IMG/VR virus record: IMGVR_UViG_3300005617_000268
Span: 1-51,317 of that record
DNA from: a virus
DNA: 51,317 bases
Strand: one strand, 5' to 3'
The notes beneath the pieces were generated by a model, which made no database searches, was not told where the DNA came from, and saw only the letters and a list, made by a program, of their open reading frames with translations. Shown one piece after another: positions 1-7,374 of the stretch. The first letter of the stretch is position 1; each line of letters opens with the position of its first letter. The translations under genes and the position numbers were made by a program.

Positions 1-1
1 G

Positions 2-67
2 ATTCGCAGAATTATCGCCCTCACGATTCGCGCCCTGCTGACGCCCGTGGAGGAGCGCGGGGCATGA
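2..67 (+). CDS. C-terminal end of a gene cut by the window edge
   Basis: A frame is open from the left edge and stops at TGA 65-67, giving about 21 residues rich in Ile, Leu and Ala and ending in EERGA. The stop overlaps the ATG of the next gene (ATGA at 64-67), the junction style used all over this genome, which is the main reason to believe it is coding. It is too short to assign a function. Confidence 0.4.
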   Translation: MRRIIALTIRALLTPVEERGA

Positions 68-225
68 GCGAGCACACGCGGGCCCAATGCGAAGCCGAGC
101 TAGTGCGGGTGCATCCGGTGGGCGAGGGGACCGATGGGCAACTATGGCGATGCACCTGCGGCAGCACGTGGGTCCATATCTGCGACGAGGCCGAGGGATG
201 CGCCTGGTGGCCCGCCAATGACTGA
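64..225 (+). CDS. Small Cys-rich protein, 53 aa
   Basis: Starts at an ATG that overlaps the upstream stop and ends eight bases inside the next gene. The product begins MSEHTRAQCEAE and has a compact Trp/Cys core (WRCTCGSTWVHIC, then CAWW), which suggests one small metal-binding or disulfide knuckle. There is no signal peptide or membrane segment. Same-strand overlaps on both sides place it in the early operon. I do not recognise a family. Confidence 0.6.
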   Translation: MSEHTRAQCEAELVRVHPVGEGTDGQLWRCTCGSTWVHICDEAEGCAWWPAND

Positions 226-760
226 CCGCGCGCGGATCGCCCGGGTGCTGTACGAGGCATCGGCGAGCACCGGAGAGACGCTGTGGCCGTGGGAGCGGAT
301 GCGGAACACAAGTACGGCTGGACGCTTTCTCGCCATGGCCGACGCCGTGCTCGCGGCGGGGGTGGGGGCGGACTGCCTCTGCTGGGAGACGGGTCACACT
401 CACGAGGTGCTGATGGGTGATGGCACGACAGAGACGCGACGACTGCCGAAGACGCATTGCCCCTCGTGTGTGGATGCCGCGCTCGCCACCGCCCGCGAGC
501 GGGTGCGGGAGTTGGAGGCTGATCGCGACGAGGTCAATGGCCTACACGAGCGAATGTACGGGGAGGCAGTGGCTGAGAACGACCGCATCCGTGCTGGGTG
601 GAACGCGGCCGAGGACGCGCTAGAGCAGGCCAAGGCGCGGGTTAGGGGGCTGGGCGCCACCCTGCGCACGGCTGGCTACCACGAGCCGACAACCGCGCAC
701 GATCCAACGTGCCCGTGGTGCTGCGCGGCCCTGCTCGCACCTCCGGCACCCGCGCCATGA
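218..760 (+). CDS. Hypothetical protein with central coiled coil, 180 aa
   Basis: I chose the ATG at 218 (MTDRARIARVLY) because it overlaps the end of the previous gene by eight bases; the frame is open to 134 but that would cover most of the upstream gene. The first 60 residues look globular. A CLCW and a CPSC pair (residues about 55 and 85) may bind metal. Residues about 90-145 form a charged helix (RERVRELEADRDEV) predicted to be coiled coil. The C-terminus has DPTCPWCC followed by an Ala/Pro tail. Proteins with paired CxxC and coiled coil are common among uncharacterised phage early genes; function unknown. Confidence 0.65.
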   Translation: MTDRARIARVLYEASASTGETLWPWERMRNTSTAGRFLAMADAVLAAGVGADCLCWETGHTHEVLMGDGTTETRRLPKTHCPSCVDAALATARERVRELEADRDEVNGLHERMYGEAVAENDRIRAGWNAAEDALEQAKARVRGLGATLRTAGYHEPTTAHDPTCPWCCAALLAPPAPAP

Positions 761-852
761 GTTACCCGGCCGGGGCGTGTGACTGCGGGGTGGCGGGGGT
801 GGGAGGGATGACCCAGAAGGAGGCGGAGACAAATGAATCGCGTGGCCTATAA
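757..852 (+). CDS. Very small protein, 31 aa
   Basis: A short frame whose ATG overlaps the stop of the upstream gene (ATGA at 757-760) and which ends inside the next gene. It begins MSYPAGACDCGVAG and is Gly-rich, with one CDC motif. Its 3' half carries the purine-rich ribosome-binding region (AAGGAGGCGGAG, about 813-824) for the gene at 833. It could be a coupling leader rather than a functional protein. Confidence 0.4.
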   Translation: MSYPAGACDCGVAGVGGMTQKEAETNESRGL

Positions 853-1303
853 GACATACCTGGCGAGTCGGGAATGGGCGGTTCTTAAGGAGCAGGTGCG
901 GGAGCGGAGCGGAGATATCTGCGAGAGGTGCCTCGCGGCGCCGTACCAAGAGACTCACCACCTAACTTATGAGCGTACCGGCTCTGAGCGGCTCGATGAC
1001 CTGCTCGCGGTCTGCTCGCCCTGCCATGCCTACGTGTCCGCGAAGTCGACCGTCGATCCATGCAATGTCCCCCGGGCGCCGTTGCGGACGCGAGAACTCC
1101 CTAAGCCCGTAGTCACATTCAACTGGGTGTGCCTTGCCTGTAAGGGGGTGTCGCCAAGTGCGAGTCGGTATTGCTTTGACTGCGGCGGCGATCGCCCCAC
1201 GTCTGGTGCATGGATATGTGAGTGCTGTGATCGGACAATGGAGGGGCAGTGGACCATGCTACCGAGTTGCCGTCTCTGTGGAATTGGACGCCGACCTCAT
1301 TAG
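833..1303 (+). CDS. HNH-type endonuclease-like protein with C-terminal zinc ribbons, 156 aa
   Basis: Residues 1-75 follow a degenerate HNH layout: a basic helix ending in a CERC pair, then THHLTYERTG, then a conserved-style LDDLLAVCSPCH. This is the usual Cys2-His-His-Cys2 frame of phage HNH nucleases. The C-terminal half (95-156) adds three more CxxC-type knuckles (CLAC/CFDC, CECC, CRLCG) arranged like tandem zinc ribbons. A strong AAGGAGG lies 9 bases before the ATG. Members of this family nick or cut DNA; whether this one is active or a DNA-binding adaptor cannot be told. It sits directly before the replication-initiator-like gene. Confidence 0.65.
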   Translation: MNRVAYKTYLASREWAVLKEQVRERSGDICERCLAAPYQETHHLTYERTGSERLDDLLAVCSPCHAYVSAKSTVDPCNVPRAPLRTRELPKPVVTFNWVCLACKGVSPSASRYCFDCGGDRPTSGAWICECCDRTMEGQWTMLPSCRLCGIGRRPH

Positions 1304-1313
1304 GCTGGCGATT

Positions 1314-2105
1314 GTGCCGACCCGAGAGATCAAGGAATCCTCATTGACCAGCCAGACCCTCGCCGCCCTGTCCCATGGGGCGGAGCGGTGTTTCTTCCGC
1401 CTGACCCTTGTGGCCGATGACTTCGGTCGCTTCGAGGCGGACCCGGAGCTGATCCGGTCCCGCTGCTACCCGAGAATGCTGGACAAGGTGAAGCCTGCGC
1501 ACCTCGCCGGCTGGCTCCATGAGCTGGTCGTCGCCGACCTGATTCGCCTGTACGAGGCGGAGACGACGAAGTCCCCGCGACGCGCCTACGGCTACTTCCC
1601 GACCTGGTTGAAGCATCAGCGCCAGCGTGCGAAGTGGTCCAAGTACCCGGCACCGCCGCCTGACGCCGCGCATTATCACGGAGTCAATGGAACTCGTGAG
1701 TTACCGAGTCTGACGGCAGGTGCCGGCACACGACGGCAAGTGGCGGCAGATGTCGCCGTAGTTACCGAAGAACCCGATACACCCGAAAACACCGAAACAC
1801 CCGAAGAGACGGCACGGACGGCCGATGCCGCCGTGCCCGGCGCCTCGAATGGGGGATGGCAAATACCAGACCCCGTAATACGTGCGTTAGCCCGGGCGCC
1901 ACACCTCGCTCGCATTCAAGGCAGTCAACGCCTTCGAGAAGACCCGGCGTGGTGGTACGCCCAGACGCGCGCACATCCCGCGCTGGACGTCGCGGCCTGT
2001 GTTCTGGCCGCCGAAGCCTGGCTCGTGACGAATCCTGGCAAGGCCTCGAGAAAGCGGGACGCCGTGAAGTTTCTGCACAACTGGTTTCGGAACGAGGAGA
2101 GCTAG
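1314..2105 (+). CDS. Phage replication initiator / replisome-organiser-like protein, 263 aa
   Basis: The N-terminus matches the winged-helix class of phage replication proteins: a start like MPTREIKESSLTSQTL, then FFRLTLVADDFGRFEADP and a RSRCYPRMLDK stretch, with a FPTWLKHQRQRAKWSKYP segment near residue 120. The middle is a Thr/Pro/Glu-rich linker (about 145-185). The C-terminal 75 residues form a helical domain ending KRDAVKFLHNWFRNEES, as in partners that load helicase. I placed the start at GTG 1314, ten bases after the previous stop, because the typical N-terminus begins there; the frame is open further upstream but overlaps the HNH gene. Confidence 0.7.
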   Translation: MPTREIKESSLTSQTLAALSHGAERCFFRLTLVADDFGRFEADPELIRSRCYPRMLDKVKPAHLAGWLHELVVADLIRLYEAETTKSPRRAYGYFPTWLKHQRQRAKWSKYPAPPPDAAHYHGVNGTRELPSLTAGAGTRRQVAADVAVVTEEPDTPENTETPEETARTADAAVPGASNGGWQIPDPVIRALARAPHLARIQGSQRLREDPAWWYAQTRAHPALDVAACVLAAEAWLVTNPGKASRKRDAVKFLHNWFRNEES

Positions 2106-2108
2106 ACC

Positions 2109-2501
2109 ATGCCCGACTGGACCTGCCGATGCAGCGCCAAGAACGGCGCGCGGGATCGCTACTGCGAGGGCTGCGGTGCCGAGAATCCGCGGGCACCCGC
2201 GCGCACGCTGGAGGCGCCTAAGGTGCCCGAGATGCAGCGGCCCTGGACCCCGCCCACGTATCCGGCTCCCGCCCCCGGCGACGACGCGCTGATCCGCGCC
2301 GAGATCGCCCGGGCGCGAGCGCTGCTGGCGATGCCGCCCAAGCCGGAGGCGCCACGTCACGCCGACGCGGACACATCTAACGCCCCCGCGCGCCTGGGCC
2401 TAGCGATCGACCCCGCGATCCGCGCGGAGCTGGCCCGGCGCAACGCGGCTGGCCCCGAGCCCGTGGGCGCCGTTCTGCCGAGTGTGCTGCCAGCGCGATG
2501 A
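2109..2501 (+). CDS. RanBP2-like zinc-finger protein with Pro/Ala-rich tail, 130 aa
   Basis: The first 30 residues contain W-x-C-x-C, then KNGARDRYCEGCG. This spacing resembles a RanBP2-type zinc finger (W-C-x2-4-C-x3-N-x6-C-x2-C), slightly shortened at the first cysteine pair. The remainder is low-complexity, Pro/Ala/Arg-rich, with two similar helices (DALIRAEIARARALL and DPAIRAELARRNA). It starts three bases after the replication gene and overlaps the next gene by four bases. In other systems the finger binds ssRNA or proteins; the role here is unknown. Confidence 0.65.
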   Translation: MPDWTCRCSAKNGARDRYCEGCGAENPRAPARTLEAPKVPEMQRPWTPPTYPAPAPGDDALIRAEIARARALLAMPPKPEAPRHADADTSNAPARLGLAIDPAIRAELARRNAAGPEPVGAVLPSVLPAR

Positions 2502-2617
2502 TTCGCCTCCTCGCCCTCACCCTGGCCCGCCTCCATGCCCTCGTGGTCGCCCTCGACCGCCCCCTGATGCGGCTGAGCGCACGCTGGGCGGTGAAGGCGC
2601 GACGGAGGACGCGATGA
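2498..2617 (+). CDS. Small hydrophobic/basic protein, 39 aa
   Basis: ATGA overlaps link it at both ends to its neighbours (2498-2501 and 2614-2617). It begins MIRLLALTLARLHALVVALD, a possible amphipathic or membrane helix, and ends in an Arg-rich stretch (VKARRRTR). The overlap pattern is the main evidence that it is translated. No family recognised. Confidence 0.5.
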   Translation: MIRLLALTLARLHALVVALDRPLMRLSARWAVKARRRTR

Positions 2618-2955
2618 CGGCCCAGCGCATGTTCTGGCTCGCGCTCTCAACCGGCAACCTGCTCCTGCTCATCACGGGCGAGCTCTGGTGGCACCTCGGC
2701 TGGCGCTGGGCGCTGGGCTTCCTCATCGCGGGCCCCGTGGTTATGGTCGGCCTCTGCGTGATCGCCCTCGTGCTGTTCATGCTGCTCGACGGCGCCGGCG
2801 CCACCACGGCCCCCTGTCTCACGGGCTGCGGTCGCCGCGCCCCGTTGCCCCGCCGGGGCCGCCGCCAGCCGCCCTATTGCGACGTGTGCGAGCAGGCCCT
2901 GCGGCGCGACGTGGCGATGGCGGCGGCGGGTAAAGCGGAGGAATACAAGCTATGA
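2614..2955 (+). CDS. Two-helix membrane protein with cytoplasmic CxxC tail, 113 aa
   Basis: Residues about 8-26 and 32-58 are strongly hydrophobic (NLLLLITGELWWHLGWRW, then a Val/Leu-rich helix), giving a hairpin in the inner membrane. The tail holds CLTGCGRR and CDVCEQAL, a plausible zinc knuckle. Start and stop overlap both neighbours by four bases. Function unknown; the gene lies between small early genes, so an accessory or host-takeover role is possible. Confidence 0.6.
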   Translation: MTAQRMFWLALSTGNLLLLITGELWWHLGWRWALGFLIAGPVVMVGLCVIALVLFMLLDGAGATTAPCLTGCGRRAPLPRRGRRQPPYCDVCEQALRRDVAMAAAGKAEEYKL

Positions 2956-3287
2956 ATCGCGAACGCATCGAGCGAGCCCGCGCGAGCGCCAAGACGTGGG
3001 CCGAGAAGGGGAAGGCGGAGATGGGCGACGAGTTGACCGGACCCGCGACGATCTGGGAGGCCTACATGGCGGCGACATTCTTCTCGGAATCGCGGGTGGT
3101 CGAGCTGTGCGACGCGCTCCTTGCCGAGGAGTCGTCAGCCCTGCCCGTCTGCGTCCGCTGCGGCCGGACCATCCCGAAGGGCGAGATGATGAACTACGGC
3201 ATGTACGGTCGCATGGGCGGCGACCTCGTCACCGGCCTCGCACACATGGGCGACTGCCCGATGCCGCTCGAGCCGTGGATCGCATGA
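2952..3287 (+). CDS. Hypothetical protein with CxxC motif, 111 aa
   Basis: Starts MNRERIERARASAKTW, mainly helical, followed by CVRCGRTIPKGEMMNYG near residue 66 and a Gly/Met-rich C-terminal half containing a final Cys. The pattern (helical N-terminus, single CxxCG) is common in uncharacterised phage proteins. Four-base overlaps on both sides keep it in the same operon. No function assigned. Confidence 0.6.
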   Translation: MNRERIERARASAKTWAEKGKAEMGDELTGPATIWEAYMAATFFSESRVVELCDALLAEESSALPVCVRCGRTIPKGEMMNYGMYGRMGGDLVTGLAHMGDCPMPLEPWIA

Positions 3288-3484
3288 ACCGCTCGCCCCG
3301 CGTCCTCGGCAACCGCCTCACGCCCGAGCAGAAAGCCCGGCGCCTGACCCTCCTGCGCGAGCTGTGGACCCACGGCGAGCCCCGCGCGCAGATCGCGGTA
3401 CGCCTCGGATGCGCCGAGCAGACCGTGTCCTGGCTGGCCCGACAGGCGGGCTTGCCGCCCCGGCAGCGGAGGGCGGCGCGATGA
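3284..3484 (+). CDS. Small helix-turn-helix protein, 66 aa
   Basis: After a basic start the protein has LTPEQKARRLTLLRELW, then AQIAVRLGCAEQTVSWLARQAG. The second segment reads as a classic helix-turn-helix (Ala at turn entry, Gly in the turn, Val-Ser-Trp in the recognition helix), as in transposase-type HTH domains. The basic tail RQRRAAR would add DNA contacts. It overlaps both neighbours by four bases. A small DNA-binding regulator is the best guess. Confidence 0.6.
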   Translation: MNRSPRVLGNRLTPEQKARRLTLLRELWTHGEPRAQIAVRLGCAEQTVSWLARQAGLPPRQRRAAR

Positions 3485-4548
3485 CTCTCGACGTCATGGC
3501 CTACGCCACCATGGCGGCCGTGAGCCTCGCCCCGCTGATCTCGGTGCGCTATGTCGCCGGGCGCTACCTGGACGCCGCCCGCGACGTCTGGCTCGTCGGC
3601 CTCGCCTGGCTCGCCGCGCTGGCCCTCTGCGCGCACACGCTGCCACTCGGCCTCGCCGCGATTGCCGCGCTGGTCCACTGGCGCTCCTGGGAGCAGCTCC
3701 CCGCCGTGCTCACGTGGACCGGGCTCATCGCCACGTGGTTCCTCGTTCACGCGCTGCCCGACTGGGCCCTCGCCGCGCTCCCGGCCGGCTGGCGGATCAC
3801 GGTCGGCGGCATCATGCTGCTCGGCTTCGCGCTGGCGCAGAAGCGGCGCAAGCTCGAGATCAAGGCGGGCACGGGGACGCGCATCATGCTCGCCGCCCTC
3901 CTGGTCCTCGTCTGGCCCTTCACGGCGTGGTGGGAATGGCCGCTGTACGCCTACGGCCTCTGGCTGACGTCCTCGTGGGTCGCCCTCCTGGCCCTGCTTG
4001 TCGCCGTCGCCCTCCGCTACCCGGCCTCCACACCGTACGTCGCCGCCACGCTGGGCCTCGTGGTGACGCTCTTCGCCATCCCGTGGACCCGACGCATGGT
4101 GATCGACCAGACGCCGCGTGGCGGGTCCCTGGACGGCCTCCACGAGCGCTGGCGGACCTGGATGGCGATGCTGCGCCTCCTGCGGCGCTGGCCGATCTGG
4201 CTCACGGGCGCCGGGCCCGAGTCCGCCAGCCGCCGCCGACGCTGGCTGAAGCACGATCTCGCCCGCGAATCGGTGCGGCTGAGCGCGGAACAGGGGCACG
4301 ATGTCTCCATGACGGGCAGCCCGACGCATTGCGAGCCGCTGGAGTACGCCTATACCTACGGCGTGCTCGGGATGGCGGCCATGGTGGCGCTCGCGTGGCA
4401 TCTGGTGCCCCGGATGGCGTTGGGCGACCCGTGGACGGCGAGCGCATGGGCGGGGCTGGTGATTGCAGGGGCGGCGATCCCGGCAAGGGTGGCCCCGGTG
4501 GGCTTGGTCTGGTGGGTCGTGCTCGCGGTGATTGGAGGTCGGTCGTGA
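3481..4548 (+). CDS. O-antigen polymerase/ligase-like multi-pass membrane protein, 355 aa
   Basis: About ten hydrophobic segments span the protein, interrupted by one large polar loop (about 205-290). Around that loop are the marks of the Wzy/WaaL superfamily: RGGSLDGLHERWRTW before the loop, LTGAGPESA where the family has G-x-G-x, and CEPLEYAYTYGVLGMAAM where it usually has HNxxLxxxxExGxxG. Family members polymerise or ligate lipid-linked O-antigen or other surface glycan in the inner membrane. The canonical HN pair is replaced (THCEP), so activity is uncertain. It is followed by methyltransferase genes, which suggests a glycan-modifying cassette for lysogenic conversion. Confidence 0.6.
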   Translation: MTLDVMAYATMAAVSLAPLISVRYVAGRYLDAARDVWLVGLAWLAALALCAHTLPLGLAAIAALVHWRSWEQLPAVLTWTGLIATWFLVHALPDWALAALPAGWRITVGGIMLLGFALAQKRRKLEIKAGTGTRIMLAALLVLVWPFTAWWEWPLYAYGLWLTSSWVALLALLVAVALRYPASTPYVAATLGLVVTLFAIPWTRRMVIDQTPRGGSLDGLHERWRTWMAMLRLLRRWPIWLTGAGPESASRRRRWLKHDLARESVRLSAEQGHDVSMTGSPTHCEPLEYAYTYGVLGMAAMVALAWHLVPRMALGDPWTASAWAGLVIAGAAIPARVAPVGLVWWVVLAVIGGRS

Positions 4549-5321
4549 CGCTCACCCGCCTGCTCCTAGCCACCACCGTCCTCGCCAACAACAAGGCCAA
4601 GCGCCTGGCCATCCGCCTCACGCGCTGGACGGGCAAGAGCCGCGAGCCCGTGCATCCCAAGCACCTGCTCGGCGACGATTCGGAGCAGTACTGGTATCTC
4701 GCCTACCTCACCGACGCCGATGTGCTCGACCTCGGGTGTGGCCACGGAATGCACACGCTCAAGGCGGCGCTACGGGCCCGCTCGGTGATCGGCATGGATC
4801 GCGACCCCGCCGCGCTCGACATGGCGTGGCGGCTGACGCAGGTCGCCCACAACGTGCGCTTGTATCCGGTCGATTGCGAGCAGGCATTGCCGTCAGCGGA
4901 CGCCATGTTTGATGTGGTCCTCTGCCTGGACCTGCTCGAGCATGTGGTCGCCCGCGCGCACCTGCTTGGCGAGATCCGCCGGGTGCTCAAGCCCAAGGGC
5001 CTGCTCCTCCTCGCCGTGCCCAACCGGGCCACGTCCTGGAAGCGTCGCCTGGCACGAGCCGGGCTCTTCGCCTACTCGGACCCGGATCACAAGATCGAGT
5101 ACACGCTCGACGAATTGCGCGCCGAGCTCCACGCCAGCGGCTTCGCCATCACGCGCCTACATCCAGCGGTCGTAGACACGCCGCTCATCGGCCTGATCGA
5201 CCTGGCAGGGAGCCTCTCGCTGACGCTGTACCGCGCGATCACGCGGGCGCGGCGTCGGCGGGCCGAGCGGTACCCCGAGGAGAGCGCGGGGTTTTTCGCC
5301 GTGTGCGAGGTCGTGGCGTGA
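4545..5321 (+). CDS. Class I SAM-dependent methyltransferase, 258 aa
   Basis: Motif I is clear: VLDLGCGHGMHTLKAAL (about residues 65-80), followed by an acidic VIGMDRDPAAL, then FDVVLCLDLLEHV, IRRVLKPKGLLLLAVPN and a C-terminal ELHASGFAITRL. This order is the Methyltransf_11/25 fold. The C-terminus has a hydrophobic helix and a basic RARRRRAERYP patch that could touch membrane. It starts at a GTG overlapping the polymerase-like gene by four bases, so it probably acts with it, perhaps methylating a sugar. The substrate is inferred from context only. Confidence 0.8.
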   Translation: MTLTRLLLATTVLANNKAKRLAIRLTRWTGKSREPVHPKHLLGDDSEQYWYLAYLTDADVLDLGCGHGMHTLKAALRARSVIGMDRDPAALDMAWRLTQVAHNVRLYPVDCEQALPSADAMFDVVLCLDLLEHVVARAHLLGEIRRVLKPKGLLLLAVPNRATSWKRRLARAGLFAYSDPDHKIEYTLDELRAELHASGFAITRLHPAVVDTPLIGLIDLAGSLSLTLYRAITRARRRRAERYPEESAGFFAVCEVVA

Positions 5322-5578
5322 GCCCCGAGGAACTATCGGAGCGGCTGGGCTATCTGCTCCCGATCGTGGAGGGGCAATTGGCGACACGCGCGCTTGAGCG
5401 GGAGGTGATCGAACACCACGAACATTGCCCCCGTTGCTCGCACATAATCACGGAGGAACTGTGCCCCGTAGTGGCGGCTCTTTGCGGTCAGATTGAGATG
5501 GCACAAGGGCAGTACGAGGCCGATCTAGCGAAGTGGGAAATATCTGACAACCGCGCACGTATGGAGCACGCAAGATGA
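5318..5578 (+). CDS. Hypothetical protein with CPRC motif, 86 aa
   Basis: GTG start overlapping the methyltransferase stop by four bases; its own stop overlaps the next ATG. The first half is helical (ELSERLGYLLPIVEGQL), the centre has HHEHCPRCSHII, and two further cysteines follow, so a small zinc site is plausible. The C-terminal half is a charged helix. No family recognised. Confidence 0.5.
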   Translation: MSPEELSERLGYLLPIVEGQLATRALEREVIEHHEHCPRCSHIITEELCPVVAALCGQIEMAQGQYEADLAKWEISDNRARMEHAR

Positions 5579-6141
5579 AGCGCTGGCCGCTCCAATCCCG
5601 CGCCGAGTACGAAGCCATCCAGCGCGGCCGCACGGCGGCGAAGTGGACGCTGAACGGGATCACGCGCGAGGAGGTGGAGTGGATACACGCCCGCGTCCCG
5701 CTTGCCATCGCGCAGGGGCCGATCCTCTGCCTCGGCGTGCGCAACGGGCTGGAGGTGGATCTCTTCCGCGACGTGTTTCGCTGCGAGATGCAGGGCGTGG
5801 AGCTGCACCCGCAAGGCATCCGCCCCGACGTGTGGATCGGCTCGTTCGACGCCATGCCGGTGCAGTGGGCGGGGAAGTTCGCGCTCCTGTACTCGAACGC
5901 GCTCGACCACGCCTACGACCCGGTGGAGACGGCGCGGGAGTGGCGACGGGTGGCGCAGCCGGGGGCGATGCTGGCGCTGAGCCTCGACATGGACAAAGAG
6001 CCGAGTGCTACCGATCCGATTGCGCAGATCACGCCCACCGACCTACGCGCATGGTTCGGTGGACACCTGTACGAACCGGACATCATCGGCGCGATGGCGA
6101 CCGACTTCTCACTGGTGCGCGTTCTCTGGAGGCTCCCATGA
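5575..6141 (+). CDS. Methyltransferase-fold protein, 188 aa
   Basis: After a helical N-terminus the protein has PILCLGVRNGLEVDLFRD near residue 49, a divergent form of the SAM-binding DxGxGxG loop. It is followed by MQGVELHP (acidic residue of motif II) and FALLYSNALDHAYDPVETAREW, which parallels the FDxVxxxxxLxH segment of Methyltransf_11 proteins. EWRRVAQPGAMLALSLDMD matches the LKPGG strand. The glycine loop is degenerate, so it may be a sugar-biosynthesis methyltransferase relative or a non-catalytic form. It lies in the same cassette as the polymerase-like gene. Confidence 0.55.
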   Translation: MKRWPLQSRAEYEAIQRGRTAAKWTLNGITREEVEWIHARVPLAIAQGPILCLGVRNGLEVDLFRDVFRCEMQGVELHPQGIRPDVWIGSFDAMPVQWAGKFALLYSNALDHAYDPVETAREWRRVAQPGAMLALSLDMDKEPSATDPIAQITPTDLRAWFGGHLYEPDIIGAMATDFSLVRVLWRLP

Positions 6142-6359
6142 GGGGGCTCTCGTTGCTGTTCGGATTCATCTGCGGATTCGGCGCCCCCTTCGTCGTCACG
6201 CTCGTGTACGGGATGGGCATCGTCGGTCATGCGACGTACTCCCGCTTCGGGCGGGACGTGACCGATGTGTTTTCGCGTCCCTTGTTCTGGCTCGGCGTCG
6301 GACTGGGCGCCGGGCTGATCTTCGCTATCCCGTGGCTCTCGGGTGAGCCGACGCCATGA
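6138..6359 (+). CDS. Two-helix membrane protein, 73 aa
   Basis: Two hydrophobic helices (LSLLFGFICGFGAPFVVTLVYG and LFWLGVGLGAGLIFAIPWL) flank a short polar loop (YSRFGRDVTDVFS). The ATG overlaps the upstream stop (ATGA at 6138-6141). It could be a small accessory subunit of the membrane cassette; holin-like topology is also possible but the position, far from lysis genes, argues against it. Confidence 0.55.
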   Translation: MRGLSLLFGFICGFGAPFVVTLVYGMGIVGHATYSRFGRDVTDVFSRPLFWLGVGLGAGLIFAIPWLSGEPTP

Positions 6360-6372
6360 CACGGAGGCTCCC

Positions 6373-6636
6373 ATGACCACGAACGCTGATCCGCTCTCCA
6401 CTTCGTTCCTGTCCGGATTGTCGGAGGAGCCGAGCGATTGGCGCCATCCTGAGTCGCTGGACGACTTCACCACGCGCCACGATGAGCGCCAAGCGCTGAC
6501 CAAAACCCCGACGATTTGGGCGCTGACCCGGGCCTATTTCCGAGCGCTACACGAGGTATATAGAAAAGCCTCTAGCGCCAGGAGGCGAAAAGCCGCTCCC
6601 TCGCCCGCGGCAGCGTCCCGAGGCCGTACGCGATGA
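6373..6636 (+). CDS. Hypothetical protein, 87 aa
   Basis: The ATG at 6373 is chosen because CGGAGG lies about six bases upstream, whereas the earlier in-frame GTG at 6343 falls inside the previous gene. The protein begins MTTNADPLSTSFLSG, has a helical centre (IWALTRAYFRALHEVYRK) and a basic low-complexity end. No known domain is visible. Confidence 0.5.
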   Translation: MTTNADPLSTSFLSGLSEEPSDWRHPESLDDFTTRHDERQALTKTPTIWALTRAYFRALHEVYRKASSARRRKAAPSPAAASRGRTR

Positions 6637-6854
6637 GCGTGGGCGCACGGCTGGACTTTTCTCTCCACGCGGATTCAATGCTGGCCGCGACCATCCCTGA
6701 CGTCAACGCACCAGTGACTCAGGAGTTATATCTAATACTCGTGCAGCGCATCGCTGTGCTCATGGCCGATGCGCGGGCGGGTCGATGCGACATCACCACG
6801 CATCCTCGAGACTGGAATACTCGCATCGACCCTGCCTGGCTGTTCGAGTCATGA
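6633..6854 (+). CDS. Hypothetical protein, 73 aa
   Basis: Overlaps both neighbours by four bases. The sequence (MSVGARLDFSLHADSML, then LYLILVQRIAVLMADAR, ending DPAWLFES) suggests a short globular alpha/beta protein. It has one cysteine, no transmembrane segment and no recognised motif. Confidence 0.5.
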   Translation: MSVGARLDFSLHADSMLAATIPDVNAPVTQELYLILVQRIAVLMADARAGRCDITTHPRDWNTRIDPAWLFES

Positions 6855-7288
6855 ACGCCGAACATCTACCGCTCATTGCCGTCGCCAGCGCGCTCGTCGT
6901 GACCGCGCTCGCCATCGCCCTCACCGCCACATGGCGCCACACGCTCAAGCCCTGGTGGCAGCGCTTCACGTGGACGCCGCGCCTCACGCCTGGCATCCGC
7001 GCCGAGGTCATCATGGTGATGAGCGCAGACGGCCACGTGGGGATTCAGTTCGAGAAGCTCGCGCCCGAGGAGAACGCGAGCGAGATCTTCGCACGGCTGA
7101 CGGAGCAGTGGTTCGCGGTGGGCGAAGCGATGGGCGTGAACCTCAACTGGTCCTCGAAGATTGGCGCGGTGATGCAGACGCCCGAGGGTCCGGAGTATGT
7201 GATCGCGATGGTGCGACCGAGCAAGGCGAAGGTGCGCGAGATCACCGACGTGGAGATGGCGGCGATGGGCGAGCGGGGCGAGGGATGA
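6851..7288 (+). CDS. Single-pass membrane-anchored protein, 145 aa
   Basis: The start at ATG 6851 overlaps the upstream stop. Residues about 6-27 form one hydrophobic helix (LIAVASALVVTALAIALTA), followed by a basic Trp-rich stretch and a soluble alpha/beta domain of about 95 residues (VIMVMSADGHVGIQFE, YVIAMVRPSKAKV). The soluble part would face one side of the inner membrane. Last gene of the accessory cassette; function unknown. Confidence 0.55.
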   Translation: MNAEHLPLIAVASALVVTALAIALTATWRHTLKPWWQRFTWTPRLTPGIRAEVIMVMSADGHVGIQFEKLAPEENASEIFARLTEQWFAVGEAMGVNLNWSSKIGAVMQTPEGPEYVIAMVRPSKAKVREITDVEMAAMGERGEG

Positions 7289-7374
7289 GGGCGCCGGGTG
7301 CCAAAGGTACTCCGCTCTATCCTCCTCAGCGGGGCAGATTGGGCGCAAAACGCAGGTAGATTGAGGTAAAGAAC

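Noticed and set aside
3229-4401. Minus-strand frame of 390 codons across the polymerase-like gene
   Set aside because: Pro/Gly/Arg-rich low-complexity product with no motif; the plus-strand membrane protein is much better supported.
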